In this document: positions 21,345 through 32,632 of the stretch, one piece after another
Position numbering within the stretch: position 1 is the first letter of the stretch
How the letters are laid out: each line of letters starts with the position of its first letter
Source: Saccharum officinarum
Taxonomy: Eukaryota > Streptophyta > Magnoliopsida > Poales > Poaceae
Direction: 5' to 3'
DNA length: 64,000 nt
NCBI GenBank assembly: GCA_020631735.1
Contig: CM036158.1
Span: 79,909,447 to 79,973,446, forward strand
Position numbers and translations under genes: made by a program
Notes under the pieces: generated by a model
Databases searched by the model: none
What the model was told of the DNA's origin: nothing
The model's input: the letters and a program-made list of their open reading frames with translations, nothing else

Positions 21345-21751
21345 GCCTCCAACAGAGTGCCTATACGGAAAGACCCATTTTGGGTGTCAGGAGAGGCATA
21401 ACCCAAATCTGAGTATCCTCTTTCCTCGAGACCTATTTATAGAAGGGTTCCCTTTTAGGTCTTGTTATTGGAGAAGACCTTTTATGGGTATTAAACCCTT
21501 TACCTGTAGCGCTACCCAAACATGAAATGAGTCTTGTATTTTGGGCAGTGGTTGTTGAAGACCGTCTAACTAACTTCTAGGATCTAGGCACGAGAGACCT
21601 AGCCAACGTCTCAAACATACCTCATGAGTTATCACTTCTGCTAACACATACTATAATTATAGAACAAAGGAAGTAAGACTATCGGTCTAAGGGGCTCACA
21701 TATATAAATCTTTGTGTCTGTGTTCGATACGTCTCAGAGCAAGTATACTAA
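21345..21751. other. Intergenic, nothing recognised
   Basis: Flank of chromovirus A. The first five bases, gcctc, are its expected target-site copy. No gene or known repeat is recognised. Confidence 0.5.
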
Positions 21752-21981
21752 GGGGCGTTTGGTTTGATGAGTTAAAGTTTAACAAACACTGTAGCACTTT
21801 CGTCTTATTTGATAAAAAGTTTTCAATCTTAGACTAATTAGGCTTAATAGATTCGTCTCATAAATTACTCCTAATCTGTACCGACATGCATGCAATTAGT
21901 CTACATTTAGTACTCCATGCATTTGAGGGAACATTGATGTGATGAGAGTTAAACTTTAACAAAACGTAACCAAACAGGCCC
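21752..21981. mobile_element. Tourist-like MITE (230 bp)
   Basis: The ends are ggggcgtttggtt and aaccaaacaggccc, flanked by a 3-bp duplicate TAA (21749-21751, 21982-21984). The core has gactaattaggctt and tttagtactccatgcat, shared by the other MITEs here. TIR and 3-bp TSD fit the PIF/Harbinger (Tourist) class. Confidence 0.85.
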
Positions 21982-22311
21982 TAAATGATTGTAGGTGGTA
22001 TGAATGCTGAAGTGAATAAGAGAGAGGAGGAGGAAGAAGAGCTTAGACACAAGAGCCAAAAAAAAAAGTCATGTGAGAGCGAGTTACAAGTTAACTAGCT
22101 TTTAGAAATCCACCAGGGTCCTTGAAGTTGTTTGTACGTGTTACGGAGGTCCCTAAAGTCTCAAAACGCGTTTATGGGTTCTTGAAGTTAGTTCGAGTCT
22201 CATTCAGGTCCAAACGAGTGTTTATCCGATTCGGTAGCTAACGTGGCATGCTTAGTCAGCGCTTACGTGGATCTAATAGATGGGACCCACATGTCAGCGG
22301 CAAAGCTTAAT
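21982..22311. other. Intergenic, nothing recognised
   Basis: Purine-rich stretch (21998-22070) followed by unique sequence. No gene is seen. Confidence 0.45.
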
Positions 22312-22800
22312 CTTAGAAAATTCGTATTTTGTCTATACGATCTCTGATGAATATGATTTTTATATGAAAATTGTAGTCCTCGATGAGATCTGTAACTTTC
22401 TAGTTTGAGTTTTTTTTTAAATTTGAGATTATTACGATACTAAAAATTATAAAGTTTTAGTAGCATATTAATTGCGTACTGAACTTGTTAACTTAGAAAA
22501 ATCATATCTTTCTTTTAGGTTATCAGATAAAGATACTTTGTATATGAAAATTATAGCCCTCGATGAGATCTACATATTCTTAGTTTTGAGTTTTTTCAAT
22601 TGAGAGTGGTAACATGTTCAAAAGAAATATTATAAAGTTTCAGTAGCATATTAATCTCGTACCAAACTTGTCACGTTAGAAAAATCATATATTTCTTATA
22701 TAGTGTCAGACAATGATACTTTATATATGAAAATTATAGCGCTCGATGTCATCTACGACTTTCTCGTTTTCTACCATCGTGCATGCTGATATGTAAATAA
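22312..22800. repeat. Degenerate ~180-bp tandem triplication
   Basis: Units start with cttagaaaa at 22312 and 22492 and ttagaaaaatcat at 22676, giving spacings of 180 and about 184. Each carries tatatgaaaatt(a/g)tag, ctcgatg and, in the first two, aagttt(t/c)agtagcatatta. The third unit is truncated. Confidence 0.75.
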
Positions 22801-22962
22801 TAGCGCTCGAATGATATACACATTATTTTGTTTAAACAATGTACAGGCACGAACATATCGCTCTACCCATGTCAATAACATGTAAAGTATTTATGTATAT
22901 CTGTGGTTGAGCTACCTTTTAAAAGTAAGAAGTAGGGACAAATGAAACCATATGAGGGAAAG

Positions 22963-23128
22963 CAGTGGCGGATCTAGGAATTCATAGAAGAGGGGATCAA
23001 CTCATCTTCAACCTCTAAATCTCCTCCTCCATCTCTTTCATGCCTATAAAAATTAGGAGGGGCTCCATTGTCGCGGCAGCGGTAGGGGGGCTTGAGCCCG
23101 GCCCGCCCCACCGCTGGATCCGCCCCCG
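22963..23128. mobile_element. hAT-type MITE (166 bp) with perfect 8-bp TSD
   Basis: The ends cagtggcggatc and gatccgcccccg form an imperfect terminal inverted repeat. The element is flanked on both sides by agggaaag (22955-22962 and 23129-23136), the 8-bp duplication typical of hAT transposition. Confidence 0.85.
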
Positions 23129-23588
23129 AGGGAAAGTGCATCGCTCTTGTCTTAGAGGTGGTCGTAATATAGAAATAAGTAAGTTTGAGTCTATTTAGTA
23201 GACAACATATATAATCTATTTAGTGGACGACATATACAATGGCCAACGGGTTATGTTATCTTTATAACTGTCCTGTACTTATAATATTCTAATGTGTATA
23301 AAACAGAAGGGAAAATGCATTGGTCTTATCTTACGTAATCTTGTGTCCATTTAGTAGACAACCTATACAATCGGCATTCTTTTAAACTGTCTCGTACTTA
23401 TAATTTTTTAATGTGTATTGAACAAAAAAAATATTATGGGCTGTACTGAAATAGTGAATGAATTGTGTCATAAGAGCACATTTGGTTTCCTCACTCACTT
23501 GGCTCGTGGGAGCATTGCACAGCAAGGTTAGGGTTTGTGTAATGTGGATATAGCACATGAGTAGCAATGTACTTGATGGATTTAGGAT
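23129..23588. repeat. Intergenic with local imperfect direct duplication
   Basis: A segment around 23131-23304 (gggaaa(g/a)tgcat, atttagtagacaac, ctgtcctgtacttataat) recurs diverged at about 23310-23420. No gene is seen; a 71-codon minus frame at 23382-23597 has no recognisable features. Confidence 0.5.
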
Positions 23589-23591
23589 TTG

Positions 23592-23833
23592 CCCCATGTT
23601 TAGATCACCTCAAAATTCCAAGTTTTTTCACTCTCTCTCCATCACATCAATTTTTAGCCGCTTGCATGGAGTACTAAATGTAGGTAAAAAAAATATCTAA
23701 TTACACAGTTTAGTTCAAAATCACGAGATGAATCTTTTGAGCCTAGTTGGTCTACGATTGGACAATATTTGTCAAATAAGACGAAAGTGGTACTATTCAT
23801 CAGGTTGAAATTTTCTTCAATCTAAACAAGGGC
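23592..23833. mobile_element. Tourist-like MITE (242 bp)
   Basis: The ends are ccccatgtttagat and atctaaacaagggc, flanked by TTG duplicates (23589-23591, 23834-23836). The core is the reverse complement of the MITE at 25725-25965. Confidence 0.8.
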
Positions 23834-24169
23834 TTGGTTCACCGGAGGCCAGCAGGCTACCTTGTATTGTTTGTATTACTAGGAAAACATGCAATTCTAG
23901 CATAGTGTCACGTTTTTAGTATCTTAAGTTTGACTAATTATAGATAAAAAATATTAATATTTATGATATCAAATAAATATTATTAGATTAATTATAAAAT
24001 GTTTTTTCATAATTGATTTGAAGCCGTAAATATGAATATTATTTATTAGAACTTAGTTAAATATGAATTACAGTACTTTTCTGGCACGTAACCCATGGTT
24101 ACATGTTTTTATGGATAGAGGAAGTGAGGAGGATTTTTTTACGGACGGCACGGTTTTGAATTGCAGTAG

Positions 24170-24410
24170 GGCCACGTTTAGTTTGCAAATGTTTTCAACC
24201 CGATAAATAGTACCACTTTCGTCTTATTTGGCAAATATTGTCCAATCGTGGACCAACTAGGCTCAAAAGATTCATCTCGTGATTTCCAACTAAACTGTGT
24301 AATTAATTATTTTTTTTACCTACATTTAATACTCCATGCAAATGGCTAAAATTGATGTGACGGAGAGAGAGGAAAAAAATTCTAACTTTTTGGTGCATCT
24401 AAACGAGTCC
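24170..24410. mobile_element. Tourist-like MITE (241 bp)
   Basis: The ends are ggccacgtttag and ctaaacgagtcc, with TAG duplicates on both sides (24167-24169, 24411-24413). It has the same core as the neighbouring copies. Confidence 0.8.
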
Positions 24411-24413
24411 TAG

Positions 24414-25056
24414 GTATATTATGAATTGGTGGCAGCGGGCGACTACAGTAGTTTATAGAGAGCGCCTGGATGGTGACGGTATGGTATGGTATGGTACTTC
24501 TGAACCCAGTGTAGCTGTGTAGTGGAGTAGGCGCTAGGGACTGCTGCTGGTTGGCTGGGCTACAGGGACTGAGGGATGCAGGGCAATGGCTGACGGTCAC
24601 GGCACCACCACCACCACCTGGAACAGTGTAGCTATAGTCCAGTCTCCAGTCCAGGCTAGGCTAGGCTAGCCTAGACGGGCTGGGACTGTGAGCTAGCAGA
24701 GGCACGCATTCACGGACGGGCGCTGGCAACCGAACAGCCTTTGCCGATGGAGCAGGAGAGGCGAGGTACTGTTCACTATACACGGAGAGGCGGGAGCTGG
24801 TGACGAGACGGGACGGGAGACGCGGGGGCCATGCCGCTGCCGGCTGCCGTGCCCGTGCCGCGGCATCCCTGGCCGTCCGCCCGTCCGTCGGATGCCTGGC
24901 GGTGGGATCGGGGATCGACGGGATGTCCAAAGGTGGACGGCCGCGATGGTGGGGTGGGATCCCGGAGTCCTTGTTCTGTTGTCTGTTGCGTTCCGTCCCG
25001 ATACCCGAGTACGCGTCGACCCGAGTGGGACCCACTTGGCGGGTCTTTGTTGGAGT
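24414..25056. other. Intergenic, GC-rich from ~24780, nothing recognised
   Basis: The GC-rich part produces long overlapping frames on both strands with no domain and no homology that I can name. No gene call is supported. Confidence 0.4.
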
Positions 25057-25059
25057 TAG

Positions 25060-25333
25060 GGCCTTGTTTCCTTCTCAAATTTTCTCTCAAATTTCACGGT
25101 AAAAAAGAAGATTCCCCATCACATCAAAATACCGACACATATATAAAGTACTAAATGCAGATGAAATCAAAAACTAATTGTACAGTTTTATTGTACTTTA
25201 CGAGACGAATATTTCAAACCTAATTAATAAATATTTGGACAATTATTACTAAATAAAAACAAAATTGGTACCGTATCAGAACACTGTTTATGCTCCGAAT
25301 TCAGGCCCGAAATTCGGGCATGTAAACACGCCC
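25060..25333. mobile_element. Tourist-like MITE (274 bp)
   Basis: The ends are ggccttgtttcc and gtaaacacgccc, with TAG duplicates at 25057-25059 and 25334-25336. The internal part (tcacatcaaaatacc, tagtttt, gagacgaat) is shared with 26028-26297 and 30146-30418, forming a second MITE subfamily. Confidence 0.8.
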
Positions 25334-25336
25334 TAG

Positions 25337-25721
25337 GACCCGCGGTAGGAGAAGGAATCCAGCGCCGGTCGGTTGGATTGGATGGATGGATCCAGAGGAG
25401 CGCTGCCTCGTGACCTCGTCGTTGTCTCGCAGCAACCGAGAGACCAGAGGGTGGGCCGTGGGTGTCAACTCCCACGGGTTTGGATCATCGTCGCTCGCTC
25501 CCGCGGTTTTGCGAGGAGTTGCCGTTGCTTTCCGCGAGGAGTACTGTGTGCTCTGCTCTTTCCGCGGCGCGCAGGTTGCTTTGCGTGCACTAGCTAGCCC
25601 AGCCGTACTACTTTACTGGGCACTGGCAAGTCGCCGCCGCCCGCCAGGCACAACAACAATGCAATGCTATAATGCTCGTGCATGCATCGGATTGAGTTCC
25701 TTTTGATGATTTGATTATTGC
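25337..25721. other. Intergenic, nothing recognised
   Basis: Moderately GC-rich stretch between two MITEs. The open frames have no recognisable domain. Confidence 0.4.
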
Positions 25722-25724
25722 TAA

Positions 25725-25965
25725 GCCCTCGTTTAGATTGAAGATTTTTTCAACCTGATGAATAGTACCATTTTCGTCTTATTTGACAAATATTGTCCAA
25801 TCGTAGACCAACTAGGCTCAAAAGATTCATCTCGTGATTTTGAACTAAACTGTGTAATTAGATATTTTTTTACCTACATTCAGTACTCCATGCAAGCGGC
25901 TAAAAATTGATGTGATGGAGAGAAAGTGAAAAAACTTGGAATTTTGAGGTGATCTAAACATGGGC
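25725..25965. mobile_element. Tourist-like MITE (241 bp)
   Basis: The ends are gccctcgtttagat and atctaaacatgggc, flanked by TAA (25722-25724 and 25966-25968). Confidence 0.85.
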
Positions 25966-26027
25966 TAAGTAGTCCGTACTAGTAGCTGATGCTCGAGTTG
26001 ACCATGAACCCGGTGGAAAGCGACCGA

Positions 26028-26297
26028 GGCCTTCTTAGTTACTAAATTCTCCCCAAATTTTACTATACAAAAAGAAGATTTCTCATCACATCAAAATACC
26101 GGCAAATGCATAGAGTACTAAATGTAGATGAAATTTAAAACTAATTGCACAATTTTGTTGTACTTTGCGAGATGAACATTTTAAGTCTAATTAATTATTT
26201 TTTGGACAATTTTTTACACTAAAAAATAAAAACGGACCGGAACACTGTAGCCACAGTCACCGATTCGGGGCGTCGCATTCGGGATCTAAACACGGCC
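26028..26297. mobile_element. Tourist-like MITE (270 bp)
   Basis: The ends are ggccttcttag and ctaaacacggcc, with CGA duplicates at 26025-26027 and 26298-26300. Same subfamily as 25060-25333. Confidence 0.78.
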
Positions 26298-26300
26298 CGA

Positions 26301-26985
26301 GTCGAGGACGGATGGAAGTGGTTGACCCTGCTGCTGCCTTTCTTCTCTTCGACGCCTCATCCTCAAGGCCAGCAGAAATATATTAGGATTAGGAGGGTAC
26401 ATGAAAAAATAAATAAAAATTGCTGGTGTACAGTAGGTACGGTGCAGCTATCGTGATAATGCATGCGTCCATCTGATCGTATTTTTCCGGTTCAGCTTCG
26501 CTTTCATAGTATCAATCATATCTACCTCAACCGCCGCTGACAAGGCTCGCTCGCGTCCGCAAAGCCAAATGGGGGCGATCCATGGCAACAGCAGCAGGAT
26601 ATCGTCGTCATCATCCATCCATTCCGCCGTTTGGCGACGGATGCATCACCTGCAGACACATCACACAAGCAGAAAGGCGTACGCGTCGGCGAAGGGGCGC
26701 GCGTGCAACTGCAGAGGATGATGCTGCGGTTGCCAACCTCCACAACCTTTTTTTTTTCTGCTTGGGTGCCTGCAACCGTTTGGTTTTTCCTGAATCGGGA
26801 ATCGGGATTGGAAGACTACTCTACTGTAGGGGTACTTGTTGTAATAAAAGAGGAGCAGCGAGAGGCAGGAGAGGGGGAACAGGCGGACAGCTGACGCACG
26901 GGCCCAGGTGGTCGTCTCTCCGTGTGTTGGCAGGCCAGGCACCATGTTCCATGTCTTTCCTTCTTTCGGCTGCCACGTGCTCCAC
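26301..26985. other. Intergenic, nothing recognised
   Basis: Frames at 26522-27067 on both strands overlap each other and lack domains. No gene is supported. Confidence 0.4.
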
Positions 26986-26988
26986 TTG

Positions 26989-27214
26989 GGGGGCATGTTC
27001 GGTTGCACCCAAAATGCCAAATTTTTCAAGATTCCCCGTCACATCGAATCTTTGGACGCATGCATGAAGCATTAAATATAGATAAAAAACAAACGGAAAT
27101 AGACGAGACGAATCTTTTAAACCTAATTAGACCATGATTGGACAATATTTGTCAAATAACAACGAAAACGCTACAGTAGCGTTTTGCCAAAAATTTCGGC
27201 ATCCAAACGGTGCC
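26989..27214. mobile_element. Tourist-like MITE (226 bp)
   Basis: The ends are gcatgttcggttg and caaacggtgcc, flanked by TTG (26986-26988, 27215-27217). The core has cccgtcacatcgaatcttt and ctacagtagcgtttt, shared with 27968-28209. Confidence 0.75.
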
Positions 27215-27217
27215 TTG

Positions 27218-27964
27218 GCCTGCTTGCTCTCTCGTCGGATCCGCGGGCGGATGGATAGCTACTCCAGCAACCAGCATCCAGGTTGGCACTTGCTAGGCGG
27301 CCGGGTTGACTGCGTTGCTTCTTGCTTGGCCATGTCTTTTTTTTTCAGGGGAAAAAAACGCACCGCCATCCGGCCATCTGATTGGTACTCCAATCCAATA
27401 GACACGGCGCAGAATTAAGGTAGTAAAAGTGTTCCTGGAGAAATTAGAAAGGACGAAAGCGACGTGCTTGGCATCTCCGTGGAAAAAAAAGGAAGGAGAA
27501 CCAAAGACCGAGTGCGGGTAGCATACCAGCGCGTGACGGAGCCGCGTGTTGAAACGGTCAGCAGAGCACTTGTGTTTGTGTGGTTCGCTGTGGTGTGGCA
27601 ACAGAATAGGAGTAGTAGACAGGGCGGAGCGCGAATCTCTTGTTGCTTGGCCCGCCAGGCCGCCACTCGTCTCGTCCTCCTCTTCCCCCGTCGCCCGTCG
27701 GCTCCGTCCCCACTCCTTTTTGACGGGCAGCTGGGGAAGGAAAGTGCGGTGCCGTCCTTGACAGTTCGCACTTGCACGTCGCACCGCACTGCCACTGGAG
27801 ATGGATGCAAACCGCAGGCGGCCAAAACTGTGGTCGTCGACTCGTCGTCCGCTCCGTCTCCGATGCCGAATAAGGCAGGGCACAGGGAGCCTGCTTCTTC
27901 GGTCCTCTTGTTTGCTCACTTTTGTATGCTATCGTAGTATTATCAATTAGTATCAATCATGAAC
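27218..27964. other. Intergenic, nothing recognised
   Basis: Several 130-200-codon frames on both strands overlap in a GC-rich stretch. None shows a known motif, and I do not support a gene. Confidence 0.4.
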
Positions 27965-27967
27965 TAA

Positions 27968-28209
27968 GGCACCGTTTAGATGCCAAAAATTTTGCCAAAA
28001 TTTTCAGATTCCTCGTCACATCGAATCTTTAAACGCATGCATAAAGCATTAAATATAGATAAAAAATAAAACTAATTACACAGTTTAGACGAAATGGACG
28101 AGACAAATCTTTTAAGCCTAATTAGACTATGATTGGACAATATTTGCCAAATAACAACGAAACTGCTACAGTAGCGTTTCGCCAAAAAATTTGCTAACTA
28201 AACAGCCTC
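27968..28209. mobile_element. Tourist-like MITE (242 bp)
   Basis: The ends are ggcaccgtttag and ctaaacagcctc, with TAA at 27965-27967 and 28210-28212. A partial further copy (tctcgtggttttctac onwards) follows at about 28212-28310. Confidence 0.82.
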
Positions 28210-28310
28210 TAATTAGACTCAAAAGATTTATCTCGTGGTTTTCTACTAAACTGTGTAATTAATTTTTTTTCGTCTACATTTAATGCTCAAACATTCGATG
28301 TAACGGGAAA

Positions 28311-28673
28311 CAACTTTTGGTTGCACTGCGTACTGTACACATGCAAGCTGTAACAATACTCTCAGCTTCATGCTGTTAATATAAATCTGTTGGTTGTAAA
28401 AAAAAATAATAAAAATACCCCATAGCATGCAGCACCAACACAACAGCTGGCGCTGACTGCTGACAAAGCCACAAAGGGATTAGAAAATTGATTCACTTCT
28501 GTTGAGCTAACAGCACTAGCGGGAGCACCCATGATTAGGAGTATTTTTATTATAACATCACAGCATACTTGTGCATGACTGCCTATGCATATTTGGTCGT
28601 TGAAGGTGGAAAATCGAGGACGTGCTGCTGGTGTGGGCGGGCGGTGGCCCCCTTTTCTCCAATTAGGGTCTAT
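28311..28673. other. Intergenic, nothing recognised
   Basis: AT-rich unique sequence without features that I recognise. Confidence 0.4.
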
Positions 28674-28676
28674 TTA

Positions 28677-28994
28677 GTTCGTGGAAGAAAAAAATTTAGA
28701 TGTCACATTAGATGTTTTATGTGATGTCGGAAAGAGTTTTTCGGTACTAATTAAAAATTAATTACATAACTCGTCTGAAAACCGCGAGATAAATTTATTA
28801 AGCCTAATTAAGCCATCATTATCACATGGGTGTTACTGTAGCACTTAAGGCTAATTATAGACTAATTAGGCTTAAAAGATTCGTCTCGTGATTTCCAACA
28901 AAACTGTACAATTAGTTTTTTTCAACTACATTTAGTACTTCGTGTATGTGTGAAATATTCGATGTGATGGAGTGAAAAATTTAGCAGTTGGGCA
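28677..28994. mobile_element. MITE-derived sequence, possibly composite
   Basis: It starts ggtctatttagttc and holds two partial cores, each with aagcctaatta- or gactaattaggctt-like strings. TAG stands on both sides (28674-28676, 28995-28997), but the right end does not match the left end, so the boundary is uncertain. Confidence 0.5.
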
Positions 28995-28997
28995 CTA

Positions 28998-30142
28998 GCT
29001 AGCACGTCGTACTTGCGCTTGCGCTTGCACGCTGCACCTTTCCTTTCTTCCCATTTTTTCTTCCACACACACACGCCGATAGCATAATAAATAAACACAC
29101 AATTTGTATTCATATTAGCAGTGGAGTAACTACCTTAGCCGCTAGTGTTGATATTGTTTTCAATACTTTTGTATAATAAATTTTAAAAATATTCCATGAA
29201 TGCACGGATTTGCAGAAATACCACATTGTCGTACTTTTGGTTAAATTATACAGAAAAGATGAATTCATTTCATTGCGTTATAAATTTTTTTATGCATTTT
29301 AGTGATACTAGGAGGATTTCCTTTTGGTTAAATTTTAAAAATGTTTATAAAAAATTATACAGAAAAGAGGAATTTATATTTTAGCATTCTGATGTGGACA
29401 ACTAAATATATCTACTACTATATTGCGTGTATGAACTTGAAAGACGAACTACTACTACATATGCATGCACATGATCAGGCGGTGTTAATTGAAAGGGATA
29501 AGTGAATAACGTGACGCAAGGAGGTTTAAGATAATAGCTTAGTAGAGTTTGTGTTAATTGCAAAGGATAAGTGAATGGTGTGGTGCAAGGAGGTTCAACA
29601 TAATTAGCTTAGTGGGGGTTGTCTTTTATAATATATATAGATTGCATTAATACTGCTAAGCGACTTAAATTCAAGGCAGTATTGGCTCCATTTGGGACTT
29701 GGACAAATCAAAGTCATTATGATTACACTAAACCTATACTTAAGGTGCCTAAATTTTAAGATTATTTCAGGCACTGCGGTACCCAAAAAACTGTGAGCTG
29801 TTTATTTATTTTGATCGGACGGTTATAATCACCTATTATCTCAGATGAGGTAATAGGTGAAATATATATTTATTTTATTTTATATTTTGTAAAGTAGGAT
29901 AATTTAGAAATTTTAGATATAAAAGATCTTTTTTTCTGGATTTGATAGATGCATGCGTGATCTAACGGATATGGTAAAATCTATATTATTTTGTAATTTT
30001 TGGACTTGATATAATGTAATTTTTTTATATGTGACCTCGTACACTTGAATTTGCATATGTGCGTGATCATTTAATGATTAGCGTGTGGGTGTGCAAGCGT
30101 GAGTGTTCTGATGACGCACGTGATGTACGTGGATAACGTGTC
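28998..30142. other. AT-rich intergenic with a 69-bp direct duplication
   Basis: gtgttaattg(a/c)aa(g/a)ggataagtgaat starts at 29482 and again at 29551; each unit ends with agcttagt(a/g)g(a/g)g. Around 29230-29370 a shorter phrase, ttggttaaatt with tatacagaaaaga, also repeats. No gene is seen. Confidence 0.55.
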
Positions 30143-30145
30143 CAT

Positions 30146-30418
30146 GGCCGTGTTTAGATGCTCGAATTCGGGTCTGAATTCGGGTATGAACAGTGCCCGA
30201 GTTACTGTAGCAAATTTATTTTTATTTGGTAAAAACTGTCCAAAATTGATTAATTAGACTCAAAATGTTCGTCTCGGAAAGTACAACAAAACTGTGCTAT
30301 TAGTTTTTTATTTCATCTACATTTAATACTTCATATATGTGCCGACATTTTAATGTAATGGGGAATCTTCTTTTTGCATAGTGGAATTTGGGGAAATATT
30401 TGGGATCTAAACATGGCC
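30146..30418. mobile_element. Tourist-like MITE (273 bp)
   Basis: The ends are ggccgtgtttagat and atctaaacatggcc, with CAT duplicates at 30143-30145 and 30419-30421. Same subfamily as 25060-25333. Confidence 0.8.
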
Positions 30419-30421
30419 CAT

Positions 30422-31087
30422 GTCACGTCCAAAGTATTGTCACCGTTTGCAAACCTTTGGTCACATGTTAGTGAGATTTATGATTTGCATATCGGGCTAC
30501 CGTCTCATACATGATTACGTGCACGTGAAAGTCGCAAAAAAAAAAGATTACGTGTACGTGATTTTTTTGATAGGTACATGTAATGTAGTACGTACCGGTT
30601 ACAACGTATCATAATTTTGTAACGTGTCATGTGCTTGTAATCCATCGACCACTATTTAAACACTTTAATATAAATATACCGTTTATGGATATTTAAAATA
30701 TAATTATGGGTGTAGAGATTTAAATTAATTGCCCAAAGGTTCTTTGTCTCGGACCATAGAAAAGGAAGGGCCACACGGCTCAAAAAAGGAAGTGACATCC
30801 GCTGGCTTGTTTCTAACCGTGACTTGGGAATTAAACAATTTTATTTTTCTTTTCCTTGATTAATTAATTTAAAAATTCTAAAAAATCAAAGGATCAGATT
30901 TATTTAATATATTACCTCATAACAATTAAAGAGTATCCCGTAGCATTACCCGGGGACGGACAGCAAGCCATAGGTGGATACTAACACACGCATGGGATGG
31001 GATGGGAGGGATGGAAAGTTGGAAACGGAATGGGCGTAGCTCTCGCGATGAGCACTTGTGCGCTTTGAGCAGAGCGGACAGGCAGGG
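30422..31087. other. AT-rich intergenic, nothing recognised
   Basis: No gene or repeat is recognised. Confidence 0.4.
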
Positions 31088-31094
31088 TCGCACG

Positions 31095-31623
31095 TAAGGC
31101 TGGACGAAAAACTCGAAGCTCGTTAGCTCGCTCGGCTCGTGGCTGGCTTGGCTCAGTTCGGCTCGACTCGTTAGGATAATGAGCCGAGCCGAGCCAGGAT
31201 TTTAGCTCGTTAGCTATAACGAGCCAACTCGAGCTGGCTCGTGAGCCGCTCGCGAGCCAAACGAGCCGTAGTTTTAGAGAAAAATCATCATAACTTATAT
31301 TAGTTTTGTATTACTTCATGTTTTGCACTTCACAAATAGATAATATGTTAGCTCATATGAATATTTTGTTCGATTTAAAGCTATTGAATATATTATTTTT
31401 ATATTATTAATTTTTTTATGCTTTAGATAAATACAAATATTATATTTTGTATTTTTTTTCCTGGCTCCCGAGCCTAACGAGCCAGCTCGAGCTCGTAACG
31501 AGCCGAGCCGAGCTGGCTTTCTGGCTCGTTAAGATAACGAGCCGAGCCGAGCTGGCTCGTTATCCTAACGAGCCAGAACGAGCCGAGCCGAGCCGAGCCG
31601 AGCCAGCTCGTTTACCAGCCTTA
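31095..31623. mobile_element. Foldback MITE built of cgagccgagc/gctcgttag motifs
   Basis: The ends taaggctgg and ccagcctta are exact inverted repeats. Flanks tcgcacg (31088-31094) and tcgcagg (31624-31630) differ in one base and may be the target-site duplicate. Each arm is 130-170 bases of repeated gctcgtta / gccgagccgag; the 200-base centre is AT-rich. A non-autonomous DNA transposon is the best call; its superfamily is uncertain. Confidence 0.7.
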
Positions 31624-31630
31624 TCGCAGG

Positions 31631-32510
31631 GATGCATGGCCATGGCGTGATCGTGAATGTGTCAGCTCAGTAGTCCTTGTAAAGAATACAATACAATTTG
31701 GACTAGTGTATTTGTATTGAATCAAACTATTATGGATTCGACGCAGCTAGCGTCCGGCCGTCCACGCAAGCAAGTGTCCGGACGCACCTACTGTCCGTTC
31801 CATCTGAGCCGTGATACACAGCCCAAGCAAGAGCGTGCGGTGAACCCGCGTCACTCGCAGTGGCCCATCCTCCGTCCGCACTCTGACGCACCGTTCTCTG
31901 GTGTCCGTCGCTTCCCGGCTGTAGGCCCTGGCCTCGACACGCCCCCTGTCCCCACTGCGCCCTGTTCCTCCGCCGTGTCTCCTGTCCCAAGAGCAAGAAA
32001 CACTTTAAGTCAACATCGCAAAAAAATAAATATGCAGGCTGCTCTAGCCCCTGGCTCATCACCTTCTAGCTTCTCAGAGGAGGGAATAGGACCCCTGAGC
32101 TTGGCGGAACCCTAGCCACCATCGTGTCCCTCAGATCCAGACGAGGAGGAGGACAAGGAGGAGGTGGAGGGCTTAGATCAAGAGGAGGAAGAAGAGGGCT
32201 CAGATCTTGAGGAGGACAGACCTACATTGTCGGAGCCGCCGCCGTCCTCGTCTCCGGTGAGGGAGCAAGAGCCGAGTCGTTGGGAGTGCAGGGTCGCAAT
32301 GGAGATCGCGGAAGGAGGGGGAGGGAGAGAGGAAGCGTGGGTGGGCGGGGCAGCAGCGAGCTGGGCGCGGGCGAGGCGTCCGTCCCGGGGGTGCTAGCAA
32401 ACCCGGAGAGCGGGCGGGTGGAGCGGCAGCGAGTGGGCGCAGGGGAGCGGGGAGAGAGGAGGGGGCACAGGATAGGATAAGGAGTGGGGGTGTCCCGTAT
32501 TGGGGTTCCA
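31631..32510. other. Intergenic, nothing recognised
   Basis: It includes a GA-rich block at about 32130-32470. Frames of up to 152 codons have no recognisable domain. Confidence 0.4.
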
Positions 32511-32511
32511 G

Positions 32512-32632
32512 AGCATGTTCGGCTGGCTGGTGGCGGATGTCTGGTGCTGATTTGTTGTGAGAGAAAAATACTGCTGGCTGGTAGTTGGTACTGATTTGAT
32601 GTTAGAGAAAAACACTGTCAGCCGAACAAGCT
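32512..32632. mobile_element. Short MITE with gttcggctg ends (~121 bp)
   Basis: agcatgttcggctg on the left pairs with cagccgaacaagct on the right. A phrase containing ctgctggctggta/ctgatttg is repeated inside. I find no clear target-site duplicate. Confidence 0.55.

Noticed and set aside
24660..25102. Possible gene in GC-rich intergenic stretch
   Set aside because: Overlapping frames on both strands, no motif, no consistent splice sites, and a MITE begins inside the longest frames.
27290..27960. Frames of 130-208 codons on both strands
   Set aside because: Mutually overlapping and low-complexity; none resembles a known protein, and MITEs lie at both sides.
31657..32115. 152-codon plus frame
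   Set aside because: No recognisable domain, no matching splice or promoter context, low-complexity surroundings.
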